A DNA stretch of 64,000 bases from Neoarius graeffei. Taxonomy: Eukaryota; Chordata; Actinopteri; Siluriformes; Ariidae. This document shows positions 31,672 to 40,910 of this stretch, in pieces; the first letter of the stretch is position 1, and every line of letters begins with the position of its first letter. Both the position numbers and the translations under genes were made by a program. Where the stretch lies: positions 36,279,964 to 36,343,963 of the forward strand of contig NC_083582.1 in the NCBI RefSeq assembly GCF_027579695.1. Direction: 5' to 3'. The notes below the pieces were generated by a model. It was given only the letters and a program-made list of their open reading frames with translations, was not told the DNA's origin and ran no database searches.

Positions 31672-32052
31672 CACCCGTCCATCCGTTATCTATGCCACTT
31701 ATCCATTGAGGGTCGCAGTGGTAGCTGGAGCCAATCCCAGCTGACTTCTGGCTGGATGGATGGATGGATGGATGGATGGATATCCATCCACCACAAACAA
31801 GCATGGGTTTCCTCCAGGAGCTCCAGTTTCCTCCCACAGTCCAAAAACATGCAGATTAGGTCAACTGGCTCTTCTAAATTGTCCATAATTGTGAACGGGA
31901 ATGTGAATGGGTGTTCATCTCTGTGTTAGCCCTGCAATAGACTGCTGACATGTCCAGGGTGTACCCTGCCTCACCCAAAGTCAGCTGGGATTGGCCCCAG
32001 CTTCCTTTGTGATCCTGATGGATAAATGTTATCGATAATGGAAGGATGGATG
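31672..32052. mobile_element. Rearranged type 1 SINE: minus-strand tail joined to plus-strand body
   Basis: 31672-31750 is the SINE 3' part on the minus strand (CATCCGTTATCTATGCCACTTATCC ... CCCAGCTGAC, only parts quoted). Next come GGAT units (31752-31783), and then 31797-32052 is the SINE body on the plus strand (GGGTTTCCTCCAGGAGCTCC to a GGAT tail). The head with the pol III promoter is missing. Divergence is high. Confidence 0.6.
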
Positions 32053-32209
32053 GGAGAAGATTTTAGTAACATGTTTATTGTGCATAATCACAAATAATAA
32101 TGTCAATATTAGTTATTTTTACATCAGAAATCTCCAGTTATGCACTAATACAAGTATTTATGAATAAAGATTAAGACATAGTGAAGAAACCTTTTCTAAT
32201 TTGAGTTTT

Positions 32210-32287
<78 letters not shown>
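32210..32287. repeat. GATA microsatellite, about 19 units
   Basis: An uninterrupted GATA/ATAG tetranucleotide run. The 87-codon frame through it is not a gene. Confidence 0.97.
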
Positions 32288-32439
32288 ATGTACAATATAT
32301 AATGATGTGCAATCTGTGTTTTAGCTTTCAAAAACATTTTAGATTTCCAAACATTAGTTTTCCAGCACAAAATTGTTAGAGAAAATTGTTTGTATGTCAG
32401 TAAAGTAAACTTGATCATCACAAACTCTCCTCCTCAGCG

Positions 32440-33217
32440 AACATTGCTGCAGTGACCTGGATGTGTAGAGTTCTCGTGTACAACATCCAAAGGATCTGCC
32501 CTTTTCTTACCACCTACTCTACTCAGCTCCTGTTCCAAGTGCTGATCCTCTCCCACTTGGACTACTACAACTTTCTCCTTGCTGACCTTCCAGCTTCTGC
32601 CATCAGACACCTGCAGCTCATCCAGAATGCTGCAGCTCACCTGATCTACAACCTCCCTCATTCTTCCCATGTCACCCTTCTGCTTGCCAACCTGCACTGG
32701 CTACCTATCACAGCTTGCATCAAATTTAAGACATTGGTGCTAGCTTGCCAGGCTCTCAAGGGGTTAGGGCCAGCTTACCTCCAGAGTCTGATCTGCTTCT
32801 ACATGCCAGCCAGATCCCTACACTCCTTTACTACTGGTCGCCTGGCCCCTCCTCCTCCTCTCTGCTCCTGCCCAGCCTGCTCAAGACTGCTGTCTGTCCT
32901 GGTTCCCTGTTGGTGGAATGACTTTCCCATTGAGGTCAGAACTGCTGACTCCCTGACCACCTTCAAGCTCAGACTGAAGACTTGGCTCTTCAGGCTGCAC
33001 ATCTCCCCTGCTTCCCTGCCCACTGAGTAACTGTGTTGCGGTCTAGACCAACCCAGGCTGTGTATGGTCTAACCTAGGGTTAGCCGTTTTGAGATTCCTA
33101 TTTAGTTATACTTTGTATGGTTGGTTTGTTTTCTTGGCTGTTTGAATACCTAACTTTTGTACTCATTGTACGTCACTCTGGATAACAGCATCTGCTAAAT
33201 GCCATGTAATGTAAAGA
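32440..33217 (+). pseudogene. L2-type LINE: C-terminal end of ORF2 plus 3' UTR
   Basis: The 192-codon frame 32452-33030 carries the conserved C-terminal part of L2/CR1-clade ORF2: SHLDYYNFLLADLPASAIRH, LIQNAAAHLIYN, HWLPITACIKFKTLVLACQA, WWNDFPIEVRTADSLTTFK and LKTWLFRLH. This region follows the RT domain; the endonuclease and RT are absent, a typical 5' truncation. The 3' UTR ends CTCTGGATAACAGCATCTGC and TGTAATGTAA, the terminal motif also carried by the SINEs at 6913 and 62378. The frame is open but too partial to act. Confidence 0.82.
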
Positions 33218-33577
33218 AAGCAGCATATTATGTAAGAGGCCATTACAAGCAAAAAAACATCATGAAGGCTGCTGGGTTTTGCTACAAATATAAAAAGCAA
33301 GTGCGACAGTCGAAGTCTCCAAAAGAACTGTGGCCGGTTCTGTGGGTCTTAGCTCATTTCCTTATAAAACTCAACACATTGTACCTGAGACTACTAGTTT
33401 TGTAAAGCAAATAATAATTTGACACTATTTTCAGAAGGTTAATAAATCCGTTTACCTCGCGCTAATCTCACACTGGGCCTTCAAATATTTATGGGCTTGG
33501 GACCAGCACTAAGTATGCGCTGTCTTGTACAAATCTAGTGGCTGGGTATTTTACCTAATCTGCATTTCTTTGAACTG
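33218..33577. other. Non-coding stretch
   Basis: Nothing recognised. Confidence 0.45.
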
Positions 33578-33718
33578 TGGGGGAAACCAGAACACCCGGA
33601 GGAAACCCATACAGACATGGGGAGAACATGCAAACTCTACATAGAAAGAACCCTGTCAGCCATGAAGTTTGAACCCAGAACCTTCTTGCTGCAAGGCAAC
33701 AGTGCTATCATGCTGCCA
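33578..33718 (-). mobile_element. Type 1 SINE, 5' half only
   Basis: The minus strand contains the head region (GGCAGCATGATAGCACTGTTG), a box-B-like GGTTCAAACTTC and the body to TTTCCCCCACAGT. The 3' half and tail are missing. Confidence 0.7.
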
Positions 33719-33839
33719 AATGAATTATTGACTTTCTTTCATATATTACTGTTTACTGCTCTTTATTGAAAATTTTTAAGTAGAAAATGTTAATTTAATT
33801 ACTTTTATTATTCTTTTGGCTTGTGCTGAAGATTTTTGC

Positions 33840-33864
33840 AGTGTGTGTGTGTGTGTGTGTGTGT
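33840..33864. repeat. GT microsatellite
   Basis: A GT run that ends at the TA target of the Tc1 element starting at 33866. Confidence 0.9.
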
Positions 33865-33865
33865 A

Positions 33866-35483
33866 CAGTACCTTGAAAAAGTATTCATACCCCTTGAACT
33901 TTTTCACATTTTTCCACCTTACAACCACGAACTTAAAAGTTTTTTATTGAGATTTTATGTGATAGACCAACACAGAGTAGCACATAATTATGAAGTGAAA
34001 CGAAAATGATAAATGGTCTTCAAAATTTTAAACAAATAAAAATCTGAAAAATGTGATGTGCATTAGTATTCAGCCCCCCTGCATCAATACTTTGTAGAGC
34101 CACCTTTTGCTGCAATTACAGCTGCAAGTCTTTTGTGGTATGTCTCTACCAGCTTTGCACATCTAGACACTGAAATTTTTGCCCATTCTTCTTTGCAAAA
34201 TAGCTCAAGCTCAGCCAGATTGGATGGAGAGCGTCTGTGAACAGCAATTTTCAAGTCTTGCCACAGATGCTCAATGGGATTTAGGTCTGGACTTTGACTG
34301 GGCCATTCTAACACATGAATATTCTTTGATCTAAACCATTCCATTGTAGCTCTGGCTGTATGTTTAGGGTCATTGTCTTGCTGGAAGGTGAATCTCCTTC
34401 CCAGTCTCAAGTCTTTTGCAGCCTCCAACAGGTTTTCTTCCAGGATTGCCCTGTATTTAGCTCCATCCATCTTCCCATCAACTCTGACCAGCTTCCCTGT
34501 CCCTGCTGAAGAAAAGCATCCCGATAGCATGATGCTGCCACCACCATGTTTCACAGTGGGTATGGTGTGTGCAGGGTGATGAGCAGTGTTAGTTTTCCGC
34601 CACACATAGCGCTTTGCATTTAGGCCAAAAAGTTCAACTTTGGTCTCATCTGACCAAAGCACCTTCTTCCACATGTTTGCTGTGTCCCCTACATGGCTTC
34701 TGGCAAACTGCAAATGGGACTTATGCCTGTCTTTCAACAATGGCTTTCTTCTTGCCACTCTTCCAAAAAGGCCAGATTTGTGGAGTGTACGACTTATAGT
34801 TGTCCTGTGCACAGATTCTCCCACCTGAGCTGTGGCTTTCTGCAGCTCCTCCAGAGTGATCATGGGCCTCTTGGCTGCTTCTCTGACCAGTGCTCTCCTT
34901 GCTCGCTCTGTCAGTTTAGGTGGACGGCCATGTCTTGGTAGGTTTGCAGTTGTGCTATACTTTTTCCATTTTTGAATGATGGATTGAACAGTGCTTCTTG
35001 AGATGTTCAGAGCTTGGGATATTTTTTTATAACCTAACCCTGCTTTAAACTTCTCCAGAACTTTATCCCTGACCTGTCTGGTGAGTTCTTTGGTCTTCAT
35101 GATGCTGTTTGTTCTTCAGTGTTCTCTAACAAACCACTGAGGCCTTCACAGAACAAGTGTATTTATGCTGAGAGTAAATTACACACAGTAGGACTCTATT
35201 AACTAATTAGATGACTTCTGAAGGCAATTGATTGCACTGGATTGTATTTAGAGGTATCAGAGTACAGGGGGCTGAATACTAATGCACACCACATTTTTCA
35301 GATTTTTATTTGTTTAAAATTTTGAAGACCATTTATCATTTTCATTTCACTTTACAATTATGTGCTACTCTGTGTTGGTCTATCACACACATAAAATCTC
35401 AATAAAAAACTTTTAAGTTAGTGGTTGTAAGGTGGAAAAATGTGAAAAAGTTCAAGGGGTATAAATACTTTTTCAAGGCACTG
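33866..35483 (-). mobile_element. Tc1-like transposon (family III), nearly intact
   Basis: A 1618-bp element with TA at both flanks (33864-33865, 35484-35485). Terminal inverted repeats are about 210 bp: the left end CAGTACCTTGAAAAAGTATT pairs with the right end, read as CAGTGCCTTGAAAAAGTATT on the other strand, with good similarity throughout. It encloses one uninterrupted transposase on the minus strand. This is the best preserved DNA transposon in the window. Confidence 0.93.
34084..35100 (-). CDS. Tc1-family transposase, full-length 338 aa
   Basis: The start ATG (35100-35098, MKTKELTRQVRDKVLEKFKA) and stop just after GGSTKY give the usual Tc1 length. Residues 1-50 form the first helix-turn-helix, GRPPK at 58-62 is the AT-hook-like linker, and residues 63-115 form the second DNA-binding helix set. 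The catalytic triad is D151 (WSDETKVELF), D242 (FQQDNDPKHT) and E277 (SPDLNPIEHLW), with 34 residues between the last two, i.e. DD34E. The nuclear transposase would bind the element's inverted repeats and move it by cut and paste into TA. One oddity is GGGSIMLSGCFS at 186-197, where family members usually have W in place of S193. Intact by frame; activity unknown. Confidence 0.9.
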   Translation of the reverse strand: MKTKELTRQVRDKVLEKFKAGLGYKKISQALNISRSTVQSIIQKWKKYSTTANLPRHGRPPKLTERARRALVREAAKRPMITLEELQKATAQVGESVHRTTISRTLHKSGLFGRVARRKPLLKDRHKSHLQFARSHVGDTANMWKKVLWSDETKVELFGLNAKRYVWRKTNTAHHPAHTIPTVKHGGGSIMLSGCFSSAGTGKLVRVDGKMDGAKYRAILEENLLEAAKDLRLGRRFTFQQDNDPKHTARATMEWFRSKNIHVLEWPSQSPDLNPIEHLWQDLKIAVHRRSPSNLAELELFCKEEWAKISVSRCAKLVETYHKRLAAVIAAKGGSTKY

Positions 35484-35485
35484 TA

Positions 35486-35585
35486 AAACAACCCTGCACA
35501 GGATAAGCGGCTATATATATATATATATATATATATCCCTATCCATTATCTGTAGCCGCTTATCCTGTGCAGGGTTGTGGACAAG
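35486..35585. repeat. Inverted repeat around an AT tract (SINE tail fold-back)
   Basis: The plus-strand fragment ACCCTGCACAGGATAAGCGG (35490-35509) is followed by (AT)n at 35511-35536. The reverse complement then appears at 35556-35577 (CCGCTTATCCTGTGCAGGGT). It is two SINE 3' ends facing each other and could form a hairpin. Confidence 0.8.
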
Positions 35586-35890
35586 CTGGAGCCTATCCCA
35601 GCTGACTATGGGCAAGAGGCAGGGTACACCCTGGACAAGTCGCCAGGTCATTGCAGGGCTGACACAGAGACAAACAACCATTCACACTCACATTCACACC
35701 TACGGTCAATTTAGAGCCACCAATTAACCTAACCTGCATGTCTTTGGACTGTGGGGAAAACCGGAGCACCTGGAGGAAACCCACATTGGAAGACATGGGG
35801 AGAACATGCAAACTCCACACAGAAAGGCCTTCATCCGCAGCTGGGCTCAAACCAGGACCTTCTTGCAGTGCTAACCACTACATCACTGTG
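35537..35890 (-). mobile_element. tRNA-derived SINE (type 1, GGAT subfamily) inside a second SINE
   Basis: A full body on the minus strand with the GGAT-subfamily diagnostic TTAATTGGTGGCTC, but a shortened head. It is abutted at 35891 by CTGGGGCAAC, the same junction as in the plus-strand composite at 57188-57198. The insertion into the outer SINE is therefore shared by both loci. Confidence 0.8.
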
Positions 35891-36090
35891 ACCTGGGGCA
35901 ACCCAGAGTTGCCAGTTCACCTACTGGAGGATATGGAGGAAACCTACACAGACATGGGAAGTACATATAAAACTCCGCACAGACTGTAATCCAAGCTCAG
36001 AATTGAACTGGGAACCCTGGTGCTTTTAGATGGCAATGGTACCACTGTGCTACTGTACCGTACCACCCAAAAGACATGCAAATGAAAAAA
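35891..36090 (-). mobile_element. Second SINE-like repeat (type 2), 5' part
   Basis: On the minus strand: GGGTGGTACGGTACAGTAGC, a box-A-like TAGCACAGTGG, a box-B-like GGTTCCCAGTTCAATTCTG, then CTTGGATTACAGTCTGTG. It matches 57026-57198 base for base over most of its length. Its 3' part is missing here. Confidence 0.65.
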
Positions 36091-36291
36091 CAAAAGAAGA
36101 AGAAGAAGAAGAATTTTTGACTGCCAAAGGTATGCGAAAGGTCTGACTTTGCTTTGGGTCAATAGGGCATCTAGTGATGAGGAATTAACAGAACATGTGA
36201 GTGAATAGTGCTGGTGTAACCTACAGGAGTGGACTAGTTGGTGTATCAGTGCACAGCCCATCCTCATCACAAAGCCCTCCTGACGACTTGC

Positions 36292-36306
36292 TGACGTCAT
36301 ATATTG
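36292..36306 (+). promoter_or_regulatory. CRE plus TATA-like promoter of phyhipl
   Basis: The full palindromic cAMP response element TGACGTCA (36292-36299) directly abuts TATATTG (36300-36306), about 90 bp upstream of the phyhipl start codon. Closely coupled CRE and TATA is a recognised arrangement in cAMP/CREB-responsive promoters. The functional role is inferred from sequence and position only. Confidence 0.55.
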
Positions 36307-36392
36307 AGAAAGCCGGGTAGGGGACAGTGGAGGAAGGCAAGGCGAGCCGCTCAGTGCAGGATCTGCTGTTGGGATATCATCAGTGAGAAGAA

Positions 36393-36498
36393 ATGGAGGT
36401 GCCACGCGTGGCTCGCAGTGTGAGCAGCCCCACGAGCCCGTGCGAGGACGTGATGAAGAATCTGAGTTTAGACGCGATCCAGCTTTGTGACAGAGAAG
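36393..36498 (+). CDS. phyhipl: phyhipl coding exon 1 (phytanoyl-CoA 2-hydroxylase-interacting protein-like)
   Basis: ATG at 36393 in a good Kozak context (GAAGAAATGG) opens 35 codons plus one base and ends at donor GTAGCA (36499). The peptide begins MEVPRV and continues SPTSPCEDVMKNLSLDAIQL and CDRE. This closely follows the vertebrate PHYHIPL N-terminus (MEVPR, SPTSPCEEV-KNLSLEAIQLCDR), including the phase-1 exon end after the first base of a glycine codon. The rest of the protein, with its fibronectin type III domain, is encoded by later exons not found in the window. PHYHIPL is a mainly neuronal intracellular protein of poorly known function, related to the PHYH interactor PHYHIP. A CRE/TATA promoter lies 90 bp upstream and a GT/GA microsatellite begins 48 bp into the intron. 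This is the only host-gene exon I can identify. Confidence 0.82.
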
Positions 36499-36545
36499 GT
36501 AGCACTGTGCATTGTCCAGCTCAGTCATTTCTTTCTCTGTCATTT

Positions 36546-36546
<1 letters not shown>

Positions 36547-36611
<65 letters not shown>
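36547..36611. repeat. Compound GT/GA microsatellite in phyhipl intron 1
   Basis: About 18 GT units followed by about 14 GA units, starting 48 bp after the exon 1 splice donor. It generates long chance reading frames on both strands. Confidence 0.96.
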
Positions 36612-36613
<2 letters not shown>

Positions 36614-39600
36614 CGTGCGCATGGGAAGGTTTTGCTTTCCTCCTGTTGCAATCAAAGGTTGCTTTTATTCTTATTTATATCGAGGAAAACCAAACACAGT
36701 ACTAATGGCAGGGGAAAAATCTCAGCATTTTTTTTTCTTTTTCGAGAAGTGTTGGATTATTTGGTTGTTAATCAAATCAGTACTGTGATCCATTTAATAG
36801 ACTGGTTTAGTCTAATTTAATTTAGGAGCTACCTTTCGCGTTTATTTCAACTTCTTAAAGACCAGCACATGCCTTAGAAGAAAAAAGAAACAACGCTTGT
36901 TTGGAGTTGCGCCTGATTTTCAGCACCATGGACATGTACCTCACAGAGAAGACAATACTGCTGGGTGGGGGGTTAGAAAAGATACCCGCCTTTCTCTTTC
37001 AAAGAACAAATTCTCTGTTAGATTAACTAACCTCTATGCACACACATCATCTAGTAAACAAGTACAATTCTCCTATAGCTCTGATCCATAATGCACGTTG
37101 TGCTGATTCATCTTCTTTAAAGTAGAATGTGATTCACAGTACACCTTTCAATGAAGCAAGGTGACTTCGGAGCATGGAGTCCATTTCTATTAAATGGTTT
37201 GAAAGCTCTGGTGTTTGGAAAAAAAATCCCATAGAATAATTAAACTCTGTCTGGACCGAGAAATGAAGTAACGGACTGACCACCTATAGTGTTGAAGTAC
37301 GATTCACAGAGTGCCCTGATCACTGATTTTAATTCATCAACGGATTTTGATGAAGTATCCAGCATTATTCCTTCCTCCCCTAAACATTCATTAAGGGCTG
37401 CTGTGATTTACGGTGATGCTGATATGCTCATCCATGTGACCATCCATACATATTAGGCACTGACAAACCTGTCCTGGGGTATACTTTATCTTCTTATCAG
37501 CAAGGACACCATGTAATTCAGGAATATTCAGGACTTTGAGTATATTTATTCTCCACAATGTAACACAGGCTGCATGTTTATGTGCAGAATCTACACCCTG
37601 CACAACATAGTTTGGACTTGAAGAGCATGGCTAATGTGTGTGCTCGAGCGAATTTCTTAGGAGGGCTACTTTATATTCCACACCAGCACTAGCACTCTGT
37701 TAGAGGAACCTGGAGCCCCTTTGGCTATGCTGAGAGAGAAAGACTGAGACAAAGTGTGTGCATTCTTACTATGATGGCTTGTGCTGACAACAAAAGAAAG
37801 AGTGTGAGTTTTTGCTTTGCATGTCAGCTATTCGTGCACATTGTTTTCTCTTCGCTAACGTCAACTTCAATTTGATATCTGTTCTGCATATGCCATTGAA
37901 AACTGTCTCCATTATCCAAACATGCATGCTCTAATACAGATTTTGATTCCAGATGTGTTCCCGTGATGCCATTCTTTGTTATTATAGTGGGGGTGGGACA
38001 ATAACGTGTGCCCATATGTGCCCAAAAGACCAGCATACAGATGCTGGAGGCTCTCTCATTTTTCATACGTGACATCCAGGTTGGACGTGGCACAACACGG
38101 GGATGTTACGATGCAGATATAATCAATATGGCTGAGTCATGCTGGAACATTCTGTTCAGTCCCAACTCATCCCTGTGCTTTCTACCTCCTGATTCACCCC
38201 ACCAGTGATGCATTGCTTTGTATCAGCCACTTCATTTGGGTTCCATCTATGCTCATTACCATGTAAAGATAGGTGGTCTATAATGCAGTGAGGGGATATG
38301 AAACCCTTGGGAAAAGCCCTAGAAAAACCCCAGCTGGGGCAGTCCTTTTGAGGAAGACTGATGGTGCGAGTTTTCAGACGCGTGCTTCTGCATGGTCCAG
38401 CTGTGTGGGTGAGCACTGGGTCCAGGGGAGATGCTGCCATCTGCCGAGCCTGCGCACCCACCTACCAAATGAATAGAGCAATTTAGCACAGGCCATCAAT
38501 TTCCTAATTGTGTCCACAGAGCTTGTGGCTTTGAGAAAAGGGAAAAAAATGGGCAGAAAAATAGAGTTGATTCATCATTATTAGGCTATTCATGCTTCGG
38601 GTTGCTTGGATGAGTCTAGGCCAACGATGTTACTGTGCTTAATTGGGCGCAGGCAGAAACCAATAAAACAGAGAGAGGTCATTTAAGCCAGTGGATTTTG
38701 GAACAAAGAGATGGTAGCGCTATGGCTTATTAATTTAACTAATAAGCTCTCACTTTTTCAAGCCTGAGTTTCAGTAAAACATTTTACTGCTCGGAAAACC
38801 TTCAACAACACAGATCCCGACATACTGTAGAAAACCAGTCAGTGGGATTGTGCTGCCCTTCCCCCGCATTGAATTAATCCCTGAAGTCTTCTTTTGTGTC
38901 CAAGGTGTTAATTCAAGACTAGTGATTGTCCCAGATATGTTTTGGATGTGCAAGCATATCAAATCTGTTCCCGTTCCTCATTTCAAAACACATTGCAAGT
39001 GGGGTGTTATCAATGACAGCTATATTTCACACACAGTATGAAGTAATCGCACTAACTCTGGTTAAAAACAGTGTGCTACACAGTCACATCTCACATTTGC
39101 TGCTCTGTTAATGGGTGCCTGGCATACTGGCATACAATCTGCAGGTTTGCCAGTGGAACAGACCAATTCAAGTGGAAAAAAAAATGTTTCTGATAATGTC
39201 TCTAAATAATTCTGGTTCTGCTTATTCATAGAACACCCAAACCTTTTTTTAAAATATATGTATTATATACAAGCAAGATCAGAATAAAAACTGAGCAAAT
39301 AATTTGAGCAAAATTATAGTAAAACACACTTGGGTAAACATACTTGCCTTAAAATGCTTAACAATGCATAATGCTATCAAACCTTGATCTAACCCCTTGA
39401 CGCATGAATTATCAACAGACACTAGCAGACTTCTCACAGTGCCCTTAATAGTCATTCAAATTGCTAGTAAATACTGAAACATGATTAGTTGCCTACCACT
39501 AAGCAAAGGCATGCAATTATAGCCAATGGTCCCTGAAAATTATCTCAAATTTCTGAATGCTACATGCTAGCCTAACCCTCAGTGAGGCTGTTCAGAGATT

Positions 39601-40673
39601 GAAGAGTGACATTTGTGTGTAATCTTTAACTGCTGCTGGCTTAACTGAAATAATAGGCATGACCAAGAGGGTCAACATCATGGTGGAAAAGTTCATGGTT
39701 GTCGATTTTTCCTTTCAAATTGTGCCACGGTGCTCTGAATGAGTTCAGCTTGTGGACATGTAGAAGTCCTTCATATACTTCAAGTGAATATGTTTCATAT
39801 GTATTAAGTGGTCTTGTTTCCGTGCTTAAGATGCGATGGTAGCGACCACATAGTTGTTAGTTCAATTGTCAGACATGCCAGACACCCACAATGTAGTATA
39901 ATTGTTAAATATACTATAGAAACAGTTAAATTTCCTCCAACAGTATGTCTCTTCTTAAGAATGGCATATGAGGTGCTTAGGTTCTAGGCTTCATCAGGTT
40001 TTGTAGACACCCCTGCTGTGCCATCCATATGCTCCTGTACTCTTAACGTTGTCCTATTGTGCTGAATTTGGACTCTCCTCAGCACCTCTTGGCAAGACAG
40101 CACAGTCGGACAGGCCGGACTGTGGGTGACTGCCAACATTCACTTTCACGAGCCTTGTTGCCCTGCTTCCTATCATAGCCACTTAAGTCATGGTTTCACA
40201 CTTTGTCCCTAATTAACAGTACACATGAAAGGTTTGTAACTGAGCAGCTGGATTTCCACCTAACAATAAATTAATACCTCTCTATTTATAAACCTAATTA
40301 TTTATGTTCTTCGAATAAGTTCTCAGCTTATCTTGTGCTGCTTCTATAAACATCATCGTCAGTGTGAAGGTACTGTGAAATGCAATCATCACAGGGTTAA
40401 AGCAAAAATCATTATCAAAATGTCAATATTCTCCTTTATAACTGGTTTTACGATCATTATTCAGAATGCACCTAATGTACAAAAGAGGTCTGTTTTTGTA
40501 CAGGCTGATTATAATGATAATGTATTACAATTGGTGTATGTAAGTCATTTTTTTCTCTGTATTTTGCAGCCTAAAAAGTGCAGCTCCATTTCTTACATAC
40601 TGTAGATGTTCAACACATTCATCACTTCACTTCAGTATAAATACCATCCAATTGCTAACTAGGCATCCCTTAC
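36612..40673. other. phyhipl intron 1, largely repeat-free stretch
   Basis: About 4 kb with no SINE, Tc1 or LTR signature and no second phyhipl exon that I could find. Low repeat content next to a promoter could mean conserved non-coding elements, but nothing specific is recognised. Confidence 0.45.
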
Positions 40674-40910
40674 AAAAAAGAAGTTTATTCAAGTGTGCTT
40701 CTAGTATACTTCTTTTAAACTAAAAATAAGAGAGTATGCTTTCAGTTGACTTTTTATTTACTTATCAGAGATATACTTAATAAAGTGATACATAAGTATA
40801 CTTAGCTTATACTGAAATATAGAAAAGTCTAAGTATATTAAGCTTATACTTAAACTTTTTATCAAGATGTACTTAAAAGTGTAATAAAGTATTAAAATAT
40901 TTGTGCCTTA

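Noticed and set aside
32210-32287. Regular tandem array that could be mistaken for a CRISPR or satellite
   Set aside because: It is a simple GATA tetranucleotide repeat without spacers, in a vertebrate genome.
35944-36651. 235-codon minus-strand frame
   Set aside because: It begins in a GT/GA microsatellite (Ser-Leu and Thr-His runs), lies antisense to phyhipl exon 1 and continues into a SINE; no domain is recognisable.
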